Origin: Chara braunii
Taxonomy: Eukaryota > Streptophyta > Charophyceae > Charales > Characeae
DNA length: 48,464 bases
Direction of reading: 5' to 3'
Assembly: GCA_003427395.1 (NCBI GenBank)
Contig: BFEA01000080.1
Span: forward strand, 906,821 to 955,284
The notes under the pieces are model-generated. The model was not told the origin of the DNA, ran no database searches, and saw only the letters and a list, made by a program, of their open reading frames with translations. A program made the translations under genes and the position numbers. This document shows positions 30,291-41,010 of the stretch, in pieces. The first letter of the stretch is position 1, and each line of letters begins with the position of its first letter.

Positions 30291-33200
30291 CAAAGGATTA
30301 ATTGAGTAGGTTAGGAGGATGAGAAAAATTAAGGAAGAACATGAGCGTGAAATGTGTTGGAAACCGGGAACTGCGTCTCGGGCATATTGATAACCCCCAT
30401 TTCTCCTTCAATCCCTTTATTCGGTCCGGGTTTCGGGAGGAGCCACTCGGGGGCATCAGTGGGACCTCCTTTCCTCTCCCGTGCCCAAAAGCCACCTTTC
30501 CTCTACATTGTCTTCTGCAGGGCGTACCAAGCTGCCAACATTGTGACGAACCATTTTTTGTAATCGCGCGACTTTCTGCGCGAAGCTGCCTGGGGAAATG
30601 AGACGGGTCGGATGGGTGAGTTGTGGGAAGATTGGTCGGGCGGGCAAATTGCATGGATGTCCTCGTTTCTTTTCGTTTTCTGTTTGCCGGATCAGTGTCG
30701 GGAAGGTTCCGTACCAACGGTTGGGTAGTCTTGCCTTGGCGAGCACGAGAAATAATTGTACTCTAGCTTCTTTCGTGTTCTACTGTGGGCACTGGGAATT
30801 TTGGCGCGATTATCGCGCGGGAATATCGTTTTTCGAATTTTCAACTGATGACGAGCCCCCACACGCTCGCGGAATTGTTTTTCTACTTTTTCGGAATTTC
30901 CTTTTGCAATTTGGACTTAGGCTAGGAATTTAGGTACTCTGAATTTTGTTGCGCCGTGCTTGCACGCATCTTGCCGCGCAGGGAACTGGTCTCTGACTGG
31001 ATCGCACCCTTAATCTTGTGTAACTTTCGTTTTTAGCGGGCGCGATTATAACTGTATCCTTCTTCCTTATTGGTTTCTTCGTGTTTGTCTGCCTTCTCCT
31101 TCTTCCTCGCCTTACATACCCTGTTCTATTTTGTCGGAGCGCCTGCATGACCGGATCGATGTGTGGAGTGTGGCTGCTACCCCCACGCTGCGGCCTGGCC
31201 ATGCAGACGTAGGCACTTCCTCTCTTCTTCTCTCGTCCACCTGGGCTTAATCCCGTGCTTTTCGCGCAGGCACGCATGCTATAAATTTTGCAAACGCGAT
31301 TAGTCCTCTCTCTAAGAATTTTGAGGTTAGCGTGATCAGTGAGGGTCGGCTAACGAGCAAGTTTGGAAGGTGAGTGAGTGCGAGAGTTGGGCGATCCGAT
31401 GAGCTGATGTCGGGTATGCGGGGTTGACGTGCGGGGCCGCTTCGGACTGTGGCGCACGGACGAACGTGACTTGCATGCTCGAACCAAGCGGGGTGACAAC
31501 TCTATGTTGATGCGAGGCGACAGACTGCCCGCATTGGGAATGTGGAGCAAAGAGAGAGAGAGAGAGGGCAGTTGTGGGTGCGGGATGAGCTTCTTTCTTT
31601 TGCTCGTCTGTATAATTTTGGCTTCTGCTATGGCCGATTTTTGTCACGGCCTTTTTGTACCTTTCCCTGTAAATCGTCTCGAATTTTCTCTGTCGCTTTT
31701 GCCTCGTATGTATGCATGAATGGATGTGAACTCTCCTTCATTAGTAAACTTTTCGGATTCCTGATCTTGTTTTGCGATGTTTGTCCAATTCTATCACGGA
31801 TGTTTCGGGCTATATTATTAGTCCTTGATCGTCAAAACGTTGTGAGATGTTGATTGTCCTTCCTCCTCCCCCCCTTTTTGTTTTCTCCTTTTGGTCACGT
31901 GAATGTATGGATATGAATGAAACATCTGGATCTCACCCTACATAGCATGAGTAGGATAGTTATATGTAGGATACAATCGCTGTCGCAACACAGGAAACCC
32001 GAGCCTGATTCACTGTCGCTCGTACGCACGCTCACGTACGTCCACAATCTCGAAAAACCAAGTCGCGGCGTACACGCGCGTCTGCATGAGCCGACCTCGA
32101 ATTTATCAGGAGGATGCGAAAAACCGAATTCCTTAGCCGGATATGGCCAAGGAAGCTCCCTTTTGGATCACCGATCGTGAAAGCCTGAGGGATGCGGAGT
32201 ATCGCGAGTACGGGGAAGGCGAACAACTCAGACGACGGGGAAACTTGACAAACCCGGAATTCCCCTGTCTGACAGAGAACGACCGACTGTGCGTGGGGGA
32301 TTTCCACTGGGCTATAACCCACGACCCTAGGGGCCCAGACTACCCAGATACGGACAATACTCAATACTACATATCCCCGAGTTTCGTCGTTATTACTACC
32401 AATTTCCCTCCCTTTCACCTCCTCCCTCCTTCCATATCACCAGCTCACAGTGGAATTCCATAGCTCGCTATTGGCCCAGTCCATCGTGCGAGGATTGTCG
32501 GCGGTACCAGGCACGCCAAGCTTCAGGATTTATCCGTCGAACTCGAACCGAAGCTGAACAGCGATTGCACAGCCTTCGCTTACGGCCCGCCCCGCCGGAT
32601 CCCGAAGCTTGTTACAAGCGGCGCCGACAGCAGCACGACCGCCACGGTGTCCCATCGATCCACCAGATAAGGGACGGACCGCGACGACGCCACTAGCAGA
32701 GACCCTAGCCCCCTCCACGAAGGTTGAAACGCCAGATATGATCTGTGCTCACCATTTTGCACCATTGTCCCTAAAACTTGCCACAGGAGATCTCAGTTCC
32801 GACCTGGGACTCCACCCCCACTTTCCTAAAATCCTTGGCACACCCCCTTTTTCGCACTTCCGGACCCCCATCCCACTCCGATCAGGAAGTCGTGTTGGGC
32901 ATGAGGTTGGGTGTCATAGCATACCGAGTCTTTCTCAGAATCCTTCTAAGTCGCCAGAGAGTACCCACTGACTATGTAGATCTATTGAGAATCCTACTTC
33001 ACTGAATCAAGTTGAGCACTTTAAACTTATGATAAACTCATGTTGAACCCAAGGCAGACTTAGACAAGTAAGTTGCTTGTTGAAGATTTTATCGTCTTTT
33101 ACCATATGATCTCTATTGACTGCGGGTGGGTGGGAAATAGATCAGGGAATTGATCTGTAGGCCTCAGGGAGATGCTGAGGTCAACTGTCAACCATTCCGT

Positions 33201-33321
33201 AAACTTCAAATGATAATCTCAAGGTATGAGTTATTAAAGTCCTGATTCAAGGAAGGCTACGAGTTACGCTAGGTTTAAGAGGCCAGAACAACTGATATAG
33301 CATAGCCTACTACATCAGCAT
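30291..33321. other. No gene recognised
   Basis: About 3 kb with only low-support reading frames, a short GA run near 31551-31567 and otherwise unremarkable sequence. Frames at about 32143-32463 and 32609-32971 are open for over 100 codons, but their composition (Pro/Ser/Arg-rich, different in each frame) does not suggest genes. Confidence 0.5.
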
Positions 33322-34128
33322 AAACATCACTAGTATTTGTCTCCCAAGAGGGAGGTAGCGCGTTCGATTCTTGTGGTCGACTCGTGCATACGTAGCAACC
33401 TGCAGTGCGGTTAAACATTGTGTGGTGGCTGTGCCTACGACCTGTGGTTGAGAATAAGTGACTGGGTACACCGGGTCGCGGAGAAATCCCTGTTGGGGTG
33501 GGGTTGAGTGCTCATCTTGGGGCTTAACTTTCACCCCAGTCCACTTAGCCGTTTGGTTGAGTGTTTGCCTCACAAGAGGGAGGTCGCGCGTTCGATTCTT
33601 GTGATCGACTCGTGAGATGCTTTTATAGTATCGGCATACGTAGCAACCTGCAGTGCGGTTAAACATTGTGTGGTGGTTGCGCCTACGATCTGTGGTTGAG
33701 AATGAGTGACTGGGTACACCGGGTCGAGGAGAAATCCATGTTGGGGTGGGGTTAAGTGCTCATCTTGGGGCTTAACTTTCACCCCAATCCACTTAGCCGT
33801 TTGGTTGAGTGTTTGCCTCCCAAGAGGGAGGTCGCCCGTTCGATTCTTGTGATCGACTCGTGAGATGCTTTCATAGTATCGGCATACGTAGCAACCTGCA
33901 GTGCGGTTAAACATTGTGTGGTGGCTGCGCCTACGACCTGTGGTTGAGAATGAGTGACTGGGTACACCGGGTCGCGGAGAAATCCGTGCAGGGGTGGGGT
34001 TAAGTGCTCATCTTGGGGCTTAACTTTCACCCCAGTCTACTTAGCCATTTGGTTGAGTGTTTGCCTCCCAAGAGGGAGGTCGCGCGTTCGATTCTTGTGA
34101 TCGACTCGTGAGATGCTTTCATAGTATC
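33322..34128 (+). repeat. 248-bp tandem array with tRNA-like heads
   Basis: Four heads lie at 33322-33380, 33541-33620, 33789-33868 and 34035-34115. Each has TTAGCCGTTTGGTTGAGTG (A-box-like), TTTGCCTCCCAAGAGGGAGG (anticodon-arm-like) and GCGTTCGATTCTTG (B-box-like). Spacer bodies are near-identical. The intervals are 228, 248 and 248 bp; the first unit lacks 20 bp (GAGATGCTTTTATAGTATCG region) and its own A box. It is either a SINE amplified in tandem or a satellite born from one. Intact pol III boxes are possible in copies 2-4. Confidence 0.85.
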
Positions 34129-34164
34129 ATCATTATGATCATCTTCATTTTTGGTGGCCAAGGG

Positions 34165-34776
34165 GGTCTTAAGAATGATTTAGGATTCTGCGGAATCCTA
34201 GCAACTTATCTCTGACGGCTCCATTGCTGATATACTCAGTTATCTGCAGTTGTTCGATGCCAGAACGACGCTGGCCGGAGCTGGGGTGTTGTCCTGTAAC
34301 CTGTTGATGCAGGAGTGTGAGGCCTAGTAGAGAGATCTGGGGATGCTTTGGGGTGGGCATTCCAAGGGACAACCAAGGGTTGCTGCTCGGAGGACATTGG
34401 GCGGAGCTAGGGTAAGTCATTTTGCCCTGTAACCCAGCAGGGTTGGGGTGTGAGGCCTGAAAGAGTCCGGCAAGGAGTAAGACAGAGTGGAGAGTTTTAG
34501 AAAAGTTGTTAGGGATATACAGGGTTTTGAGCATTTGTAGGTCCTCTGTGGTGGCATGTTTTTGTGGAGACCAGACCTTTCTCTTGATAGTTCTCAATGG
34601 TTCTTAGACTCTTGAAGCTCTTCAATAGTTCTCAACAGATCTTAGATTGCTTCTCGACCGAACCCGGGTAATGGCCCCGACATCTCAAATGATTTGTGTA
34701 ACTCTATATGGGACGCTGGGCCCGGTTCCCAGCACGTGCTGCTCCCCACGAATAGATTGGAGCATTTGTCCCAAAA

Positions 34777-34807
<31 letters not shown>

Positions 34808-34808
34808 A
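34165..34808 (+). mobile_element. Element A, copy 3, inverted and shortened
   Basis: On plus this is the reverse complement of the part of element A around 2700-3160, ending in the hairpin module (34710-34762) and an AAAT-repeat tail (34775-34808). The module, tail and orientation confirm which end of element A is 3'. The remaining 5' two kilobases are missing, as expected for a 5'-truncated retrocopy. Confidence 0.75.
34775..34808. repeat. (AAAT)n tail
   Basis: Eight AAAT units directly after the 3' module of element A copy 3. An A-rich tail expanded into a microsatellite is the likely origin. Confidence 0.9.
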
Positions 34809-35118
34809 AATCGTTGGGTACTGCTCCCCTGCCCAGTCTGTCATCCCCTCCATCTCTTCCACCCCTTCCATCCCAATCTCCTGACCAACGAACTTCTGCC
34901 ACCCACCCCTCTCTCTCCCCCCCCAACCATTCTTTAGAGAAATGCACTATTGGCCTTGATATGTCCTTGAATATGTGAAGTGTGTCCAATATTTGCTTGA
35001 TGGTGGATTGAATCCTCTTGATGAGGGTATATTGGGGTAGTTGAAATGCGTAGAGAAGTGGCTGCGTGTTCTGTGGGGCGAGAAACTGCTGGATTGGAGG
35101 GCATCGGTTTTGTCATTT

Positions 35119-35230
35119 GTATATTTCTATGGTCTATTCTATGGGGATACGAGTGTATGATTGAGATCAATATTGTATATTTCTATGGTCTGTTCTATGA
35201 GAATATGAGTGTATCATTGGGCTCGATTTT
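35119..35230 (+). repeat. 56-bp tandem duplication
   Basis: GTATATTTCTATGGTCTATT at 35119 recurs at 35175 with a few changes, followed in both by GTGTAT-ATTG. No coding sense. Confidence 0.75.
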
Positions 35231-35300
35231 TGCTATGCGCAATAGCTTGCTTTGTCTTGGTGCATCTCTGAAGCTATTCTCATGCTCATGCTGTTTGCCC

Positions 35301-35419
35301 TTTTTTTTTTTTTTTGAAAAGTATTAATCTTTTATTGCAACTTGAAGGAAACAGAGGCCGGGACCTCACAATTCGACCCGGAGTTATCCTGGCAACATTA
35401 GTCAGTTTAGCTTACGAGC
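35301..35419 (-). mobile_element. SINE-like unit with A-tail
   Basis: On minus: GCTCGTAAGCTAAACTGACT (A-box-like), CCGGGTCGAATTGTGAGGTC (B-box-like), CCCGGCCTCTG, then TTGCAATAAAAGATTAATAC and a 15-base A-tail (T-run 35301-35315 on plus). It matches 10323-10434. The polyadenylation-type AATAAA and the tail point to retroposition. Confidence 0.6.
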
Positions 35420-35439
35420 AGACCGACGAAGTTTGCCTC

Positions 35440-36100
35440 CCTACAATGGCAAATCAGCCACATATGCCTCCCCACCAATAACTGGATCATTGATAGAACG
35501 AACTTGGAACAAAGAGGGGAGGCTCTCCCTTGGTGCAAATCCTATTATGCAGGATTCCCGAGCCGACGAATATGCGAGACCACAAAACACATCTTCCTCC
35601 AATGCCCGGGGGCTATACTAATGTGGCGTTAGTGGGACCGCATCTGGTCACAACTAGGAACCAAAGAAGAATGGCCGTGGAGTTGGGAGTCAATCTTGTT
35701 AGGTGAGTCGCGTAGACCACAAGCATCCCACTATACCAAAAACCTTTTTTCTACGGCCAGAAAGGCGGTGGTGTGGACACTCTGGTCCAAAAGGTGTGTT
35801 TTTAACCAGGAATTTCAGAAATTTCAGGCCTGAAAACCAGATGCCCCGTTAACCTCTTGTGGCCAGAATGGGGGAGGGGGAAGTAGTTGACATGGTCAAA
35901 CAATTTATCGAAATAGAAATAAGGATACAATGGAATAAGGTTCAGGGCAAAATGGTACACCTCACACAAAAAGCAGATATTATCAAAGAAATACATGCCT
36001 ATATGAAAATTGGTCGAGTTTTTTTTGGGCCAAATTTCATGGAAATGCACCTTTGGCTTGCTTTTTTATATGTTTTTAATTGCTTTTTTTAGGGTTTTTT
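35440..36100 (+). pseudogene. LINE C-terminal fragment (second family)
   Basis: Frames on plus read LPWCKSYYAGFPSRRICETT then KHIFLQCPGAILMWR, the zf-RVT pattern (Cys...Glu-Thr..His..Cys-Pro...Trp). Further on come WTLWSKRCVFNQEF and VDMVKQFIEIEIRIQWNKVQ, which fit the end of a LINE ORF2. It differs from the 5.2-10.5 kb LINE in sequence. There is no RT part; frameshifts are present. Confidence 0.65.
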
Positions 36101-36231
36101 TTCTGTGATGGGGTCGTAAGAAGTGCACTCTATAGATTGGGTTGTGAAGTGTTGTTAAAATGACTGTCTGGTTTTCTTATAAATGGGCCTGAAAAATGGG
36201 TGTTCGGTTAACCTGCTCTCCTTTTGCACAG

Positions 36232-36457
36232 ATTGGCTGAGGGGGGACGGGGTGGCAGGCTGGCACAGGTCGAATGGCGTGGGGAGCAGGGGAATGAGGA
36301 AGGCAGTGGCGACTTCACCAAGGACTACAACCTCAGATTCAAGGACTGGCTGCAGGTCAACCCCAACATCCCATTAAAGGGCCCCGAGGAGTTTCCAGAT
36401 ATGTTTCCCCCAGCAGCCGCAGCAATTGCAGAATTACAATGGTTTGGCCGGGAGTAG
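36232..36457 (+). CDS. Candidate terminal exon, unrecognised
   Basis: A pyrimidine-rich acceptor (CCTGCTCTCCTTTTGCACAG) ends at 36231. It is followed by 74 open codons ending LQWFGRE and a TAG at 36455-36457. The stretch is clearly more GC-rich than its surroundings and has protein-like composition (FTKDYNLRFKDWLQVNPNIP). No upstream exon was found and no domain is recognised. It could also be a relic of a transposon protein. Confidence 0.3.
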
Positions 36458-36587
36458 AAATAGACAAAAGGTTTTTGGAATGTTAAGGGGTTGTGATGGC
36501 AGGATGGGGAAGGAACTAGTGTATAGTAGCAGTATATCTGGCCCCTGTCATAGGGTGAAGAGGTTCCGTCAAAAAAAGCAAAGGGCA

Positions 36588-36866
36588 GGACGCTGGACCT
36601 GGTTTCTGGCAACAGGGTCCTTCCCAGTCCGTCGCATGATCATGATTTTTCTTATTCTTCTTCTTAAATTTTCTTATGTTCACCTAGGTACTTCTAAAGG
36701 ACGCTGAGCCTGGTTCTCAGCAAACATGTATCAATGGGATGCTGGACCCGGTTTCCAGCAGGTGTCGCTCCCCACCAATAGATGGAGCCTCCCCGATGGT
36801 GCTAGGGGTGTCTGCTCTTAGCAGCCACTTGGGTTGTTTGAAAAAAAAAAAAAAAAAAAAAAAAAA
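36588..36866 (+). repeat. Three 3' hairpin modules and an A-tail
   Basis: The module occurs at 36588-36620 (GGACGCTGGACCTGGTTTCT), 36699-36730 (GGACGCTGAGCCTGGTTCTC) and 36735-36787 (GGGATGCTGGACCCGGTTTC). The last is followed by CTCCCCACCAATAGATGGAG and, after about 50 bp, by 26 A (36841-36866). This looks like the 3' end of one or more small A-tailed retroelements. Confidence 0.65.
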
Positions 36867-38085
36867 GAGCTCGGAGCCTAAACCAACTATCATTATAGCA
36901 AAGGACTGGAAACCGGGTCAAGTGTCCCTTACCTATTATACTACTTTCCAAAAAAAAATAAGTCCACTTGAAGCTCGACCCCGAGGGGAAAAATACTGGT
37001 TCTCTGCAACAGAAAGAACTCCCAATTATCTCAACCAAGAGGCCAGTAATGTAGTTCTATCACCTATAATTGCTAGAAAAAAGGGTCATCAACTGAACCA
37101 TACGAACCTAATACGGTCCTATTAAAGAGTTAACCTTTCTGTGCCACTCTATGCCGCTAGCAACCGATTCCACGAGGGAGCAGATATTTCAATCACCATC
37201 TTTCAGCAGCCACGAAGGAAACTGAAACGCACCACCGGATTTGGGGAGTACCAGCTGTGCATTCAGGCCCCATGTTCTGGAAAACCAGCTTGCAGTTTTG
37301 GGGCTACATTTGCCCCCAAAACGTCTTCTCCAGTCAGCAATAATAGTGTGTCTTATTTCGGCCTTTACCATGTTGATAACATCTCTAAATGACCGGTGAC
37401 AGCCTCGAAACACTTGGTCGTTGCGTTTAGACCAATAACTCCAAAGATGATTCCTCTAATAACTTGTGCGACGTATCCCCAACCAACTGATGCAGACAGT
37501 CCTGTCCCCAAGGTCCCTGACAGAACCCAGCCCTCATTCCATGGAAATATATCTTTTGTGATCTGTTTCCAGCGCTCCTCCCACCAATTCCAAACCCGAA
37601 TGGAGAGAGGGCATGCATGCCACAGAGGGGTAGTGGTTTCCCATGCCCAGTTACATCGCCCACAATTGGTAGGTATTACCATCCCTTTGTAGTGCAGCCA
37701 AACTGCCGAAGCTGTAACCAACAGAGATTGCAACGTCAAAACTCTAGCTTGTTTCTGAGAAGGCAACGCCTTTAACTGTTTCCAGTGTGCAAACAGGTCT
37801 TTCCTAGCTATGGGTGCTAGAGATTGTTGTTCTCTTCTCTTCAGAACTATGTCCACCTGCTGTTTCTTGCTTTTCTGTCGAATAATCGGGTGCTAGAGAT
37901 TGTTGTTCTCTTCTCTTCAGAACTATGTCCACCGGCTGTTTCTTGGTTTTCTGTCGAATAATCTCCACCCGTCTTCCGGTTGAATAACAGTCCATGCTGT
38001 TCGCAGAACAGTATTTCCACAGTTTCACATTCATATTTTGGGGGTAAGCAGTCTGACTAAGCGCAGTTCCTGTGAGGTTCAAGTG
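36867..38085 (-). mobile_element. 5'-truncated LINE copy (same family as 5.2-10.5 kb)
   Basis: On minus the protein runs VDIVLKRREQQSLAPIARKD, CGRCNWAWETTTPLWHACPL (an intact zf-RVT knuckle), ITKDIFPWNEGWVLSGTLGT and WGYVAQVIRGIIFGVIGLN. After a frameshift near 37420 it continues FRGCHRSFRDVINMVKAEIR to WLLKDGD and stop. The 3' untranslated part keeps GGACCGTATTAGG and the hairpin module (36903-36930). A 76-bp tandem duplication (37812-37963) sits near its 5' end. The copy covers only the last kilobase of ORF2, as expected for 5' truncation. Confidence 0.85.
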
Positions 38086-38777
38086 TCAGGGCCGCGAGTC
38101 TGTCCTTTCTGGAGACAGAAGGCCTGCGTGACCACACGGGCGCCCAAAGGTACAAATACATGGGACCAAACGTCACAAACATTTGCTACTTTAGGGCCGC
38201 GTGTGACTATGCCCTCGGGTGACGTAATTGGGCCCCTCTTTGTTTTCCGGGTTCCTAACGGGATTCCCCATAAATCTCCTGTTGTAAAGAAGATTCCTTT
38301 CTTCGTTTGAATCCTTTGGCAGAGAGGAGGTGCGAGTCTACGTGTTGCTATGCTACCGGCTGACCCCTGGCCGGTATCACCCACCTGCTGTAGTTCCCCA
38401 TATAATACTATGATGACAATAAAAAAGGGCGGAAAGGCCGTCCTGCTTCAAAGAAATTAGCCTTGAAAAAAAAAAAAAAAAAAGCAGTTGCCCCCCAGAC
38501 CTCGCGCCAACTGGCGGGGACCTGGCGTTTCTTTGGACCCGCCTCCCTCCACAAAGACTATCATGTGCGCAGAAGGTCCGGGCTGAGGGCTGAGGTCCCA
38601 TCTGGTCTGATTCTTGTACAAGTCCTTCCGCCCGATCTTGGGTGGGGTTGGGATGGTCCAGTAGGCATTCGTGAACCAGACCAGAGGGTGGACTACCGGT
38701 AGTTTATCTGGTGGGGGGACGGCCTTCTCACAACTGGTCTATCTTTCGCGAAATCGACAGTAGTGGTGCGAGACCCC
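38086..38777. other. No gene recognised; upstream region of the C2 gene
   Basis: Contains two GGGCCGCG words (38090, 38194) and an A-run at 38466-38483. It may hold the promoter of the gene starting at 39012, but no specific site other than the TATA-like box can be named. Confidence 0.4.
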
Positions 38778-38787
38778 ATAAATAGGC
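38778..38787 (+). promoter_or_regulatory. TATA-like box
   Basis: CATAAATAGG lies about 230 bp upstream of the C2-domain start codon. A transcript starting some 30 bp further on would have a leader of about 200 bases containing the GA runs. Placement is inference. Confidence 0.35.
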
Positions 38788-38856
38788 CCTACGCTACCGC
38801 TATTTTTCGACTTTTCAACAAAAATCTGGAGGGAAGTGGAGCGGGTACCGCGAAGA

Positions 38857-39011
38857 GAGAGAGAGAGAGAGAGAGAGACGAGTGAAATCAGACTAGCAAA
38901 GCCAAGGGGGGGCGGGGCGGGGAGAGAGAGAGAGAGAGAGGAGTGAAATCAGAATAGCAAATCCAAAGGGGGGGGCGCGGGGCGGGGGGGAAGAGAGAGA
39001 GAGAGAGAGCA
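38857..39011 (+). repeat. GA runs with a duplicated ~60-bp unit in the leader
   Basis: Three GA runs (about 38857-38878, 38922-38940, 38993-39009) alternate with GAGTGAAATCAGACTAGCAA (38880) and GAGTGAAATCAGAATAGCAA (38940), each followed by a G/C-rich GGGGGGG tract. This is a tandem duplication of run plus unique part plus G-tract immediately before the ATG. Confidence 0.85.
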
Positions 39012-39218
39012 ATGGATAAGAAACCAGAGACGGAGGGGAGAAAGGAGAGTTTTGATCCGCAAAAGTTGATGCAGGAGGGCGGCACTGCAGTCACAGAAAC
39101 TACGCCAAGTGTGGCATCTCTAAATCGGAAGATGTACAGAAATATCCACGTGGAGATCTGTCGAGCCCGGAATTTGGCGGCTAAGGATGGGAGTGGCAGC
39201 GCCGATCCATACTGTACG
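39012..39218 (+). CDS. C2-domain protein, first exon
   Basis: The ATG at 39012 opens 69 codons ending exactly at a consensus donor (ACG|GTACGT, 39219-39224) in phase 0. About 40 polar residues precede the start of a C2 domain: NIHVEICRARNLAAKDG gives the first strand and loop, and SGSADPYC the second conserved Asp region. C2 domains bind phospholipid, often through Ca2+ held by these aspartates; in plants they occur in synaptotagmin-like, MCTP and small membrane-targeting proteins. Only about 28 residues of the domain are here, so the subfamily cannot be named. The rest must lie in exons beyond a long intron; none was identified with confidence. Confidence 0.8.
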
Positions 39219-39402
39219 GTACGTCCTTCACCCTTTTCACTCGACTCCCCGTACTGTCTCTATCTTTTCGCCACCTCTTTTGCTGCGCGCTCTCACCATT
39301 CCAATTATAGGCTCAGCGAGGCGTCATGTACCACTCTCTAGATGGCTAATCCGTGGTGCGATCACCTACCCGAAAGCTGTTCTCTGCTTCTTCCCGCCAT
39401 GT

Positions 39403-39405
<3 letters not shown>

Positions 39406-39492
<87 letters not shown>
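39406..39492. repeat. (CT)n microsatellite in intron 1
   Basis: An 87-bp CT run about 190 bp into the presumed first intron of the C2-domain gene. It is pyrimidine-rich and could confuse exon calling; the Ser-Leu frames across it are not genes. Confidence 0.95.
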
Positions 39493-39495
<3 letters not shown>

Positions 39496-40134
39496 TTGTC
39501 ACTCTGTCTGTCTGTCTGTCTCACGAAGTAACTCCCAATTCAGTACTCTCAATTAGACGAACACATTAAGAACAAGGTGGTCAAGACTGCCCACCTACGC
39601 GCGTGTGTTTCTGTGTGCGCGCGCTTACTTGTCTCTGTCCCCTTCTCCTCACGCACACCCACTCCAGACACGTGGATCCCAGTTCTGCGCCTTGTTGTTC
39701 CTCCCGGGTCTTCATCGCTCCCCTTCCTATCTGCTCACCCTTGTCCACCTCTTCCTCGTCCTCTTCAATTTCGTGATCCTCTCGGGAACCCGAATGAAAA
39801 GCTTGCCCTGTTTCGTTCGCAAATGGGGAGAGCAGGCCCACATTCAACGCTGGGATCCCGGCAACTCGATTATCGCGATGATACCTTAATTCCGATGGTC
39901 GTCAGGATTACCTTCTTCCCCCGATCACAACGCACCCTCATTTTGACTGCATGGGGCCGGAAACATACCTTGTATACGTTCATTTTGAGGGTGCTTTATG
40001 CTCGGGGAAGACGGTGGGAGGACTCAGTTTCGGCGTGTTCTTGTTTGATCCACGGCCAGGCGAGGGCCTAGAGATATCATCAGGGAACTTGCCAGCCCTA
40101 GGTAATGACGAATTGTCGTAATGTTACTACTCAT
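39493..40134. other. Presumed intron; no exon recognised
   Basis: Frames are open for up to 160 codons but differ in composition in each frame and show no C2 continuation. A GT-rich stretch at about 39600-39625 is a minor repeat. Confidence 0.4.
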
Positions 40135-40204
40135 CTGCTCCCAGTGGAGTTCGAGCGCAGGTCAGGATTTCAACAGTTCAGGGGTGTACCCACTGAGCTA
40201 GGCC
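40135..40204 (-). mobile_element. SINE-like head, family shared with 15.35 kb
   Basis: On minus: GGCCTAGCTCAGTGGGTACA (A-box-like), then AACTGTTGAAATCC, then GCGCTCGAACTCCAC (B-box-like). It is the better preserved of two copies; the other is at 15353 on plus. A full tRNA fold was not obtained. Confidence 0.55.
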
Positions 40205-40366
40205 GGTTGGTTGGCAGCGCTCTTTCGTGGTTGGAGGTACTGGTAATAGGCAACAAATCTGGATATTGTCGCAGTTGCTTTGTACTTTTTTTTTTTTTTT
40301 CCCTTTTTTTTTTCTGGATCCCTGTTTCGCAAATAGGATGCACAATGCCATGTCTTCTATTCTTCT

Positions 40367-41010
40367 TCCTCGTGTAGCTTCTTCTTCTTCCTCTAGTGAA
40401 TCTGGACGTTGTCGCAGTTACTCCCCCCCCCCCCCCCCCCCCTCCCTCCTCCCTGGATCCCTGTTTCGCAACCAGGCGAAACGCGTCGGGGAATGTGCGC
40501 GTTTTTCGAGCTTGTTATGTCTGTGCAGGAGCTGGAAGTTTAATATCTTTCAATGCGTAGACGCTGAGCGATTGGCCTCGCTTATTCAAATTCAAATTCA
40601 AATTCTTCTTCTTCTTCTTCTTCTAGTTTCTTCTTCTTCTTCTTCTTCTGGTTCTTGGGGAATGTGCGCGTGTGCTGAGATGAGTATGCGCTGTTATGTA
40701 TTGATGAACATTCGAAGCGTGTGCGAAAGGCAGTTGGCCACTGTTTCCACTATTCTTCTTCTTCTGCTTGCTTCTTCTTCTTCTTCTAGTTTTTCTCCTT
40801 TCGTCTCGCTGTATGGGTGGTGGAACGACATTGGACATCATTTGGATGCACGTAGAGGAGAGGAGAAATTTGGCTATCCGCTATCTTCTTCCTCTTGCCT
40901 TTGCGTTGATCTTTGAGGATGCTCTTCTTAGCGATCTTCTTCTTCCTTCTTCTTCTTCCTTCTCCTTGTTCTCTTCTTCTTGCTTCTCTTCTTCTTGTTC
41001 TCTTTTTTTC
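40367..41010. repeat. (TTC)n tracts and a C-run
   Basis: TTC trinucleotide runs at about 40367-40396, 40603-40650, 40752-40790 and 40884-41010, plus 20 C at 40423-40442. CCCTGTTTCGCAA occurs before and after the C-run (about 40320 and 40459), with TGGGGAATGTGCGCGTGT-like words also repeated (about 40490 and 40657). This suggests old duplications of about 150 bp. Confidence 0.75.

Noticed and set aside
32143-32971. Possible gene at 32.1-33.0 kb
   Set aside because: Frames over 100 codons exist on both strands but composition changes abruptly and no motif or splice arrangement supports either.
33310-34030. Repeated minus-strand protein frames of about 85-118 codons
   Set aside because: They are the reverse translation of the 248-bp tandem unit with its tRNA-like head; the frame repeats because the DNA repeats.
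33541-34115. Functional tRNA genes in the tandem units
   Set aside because: A and B boxes are good, but only about 4-5 acceptor pairs form and the anticodon arm is imperfect, so tRNA-derived repeat is the safer call.
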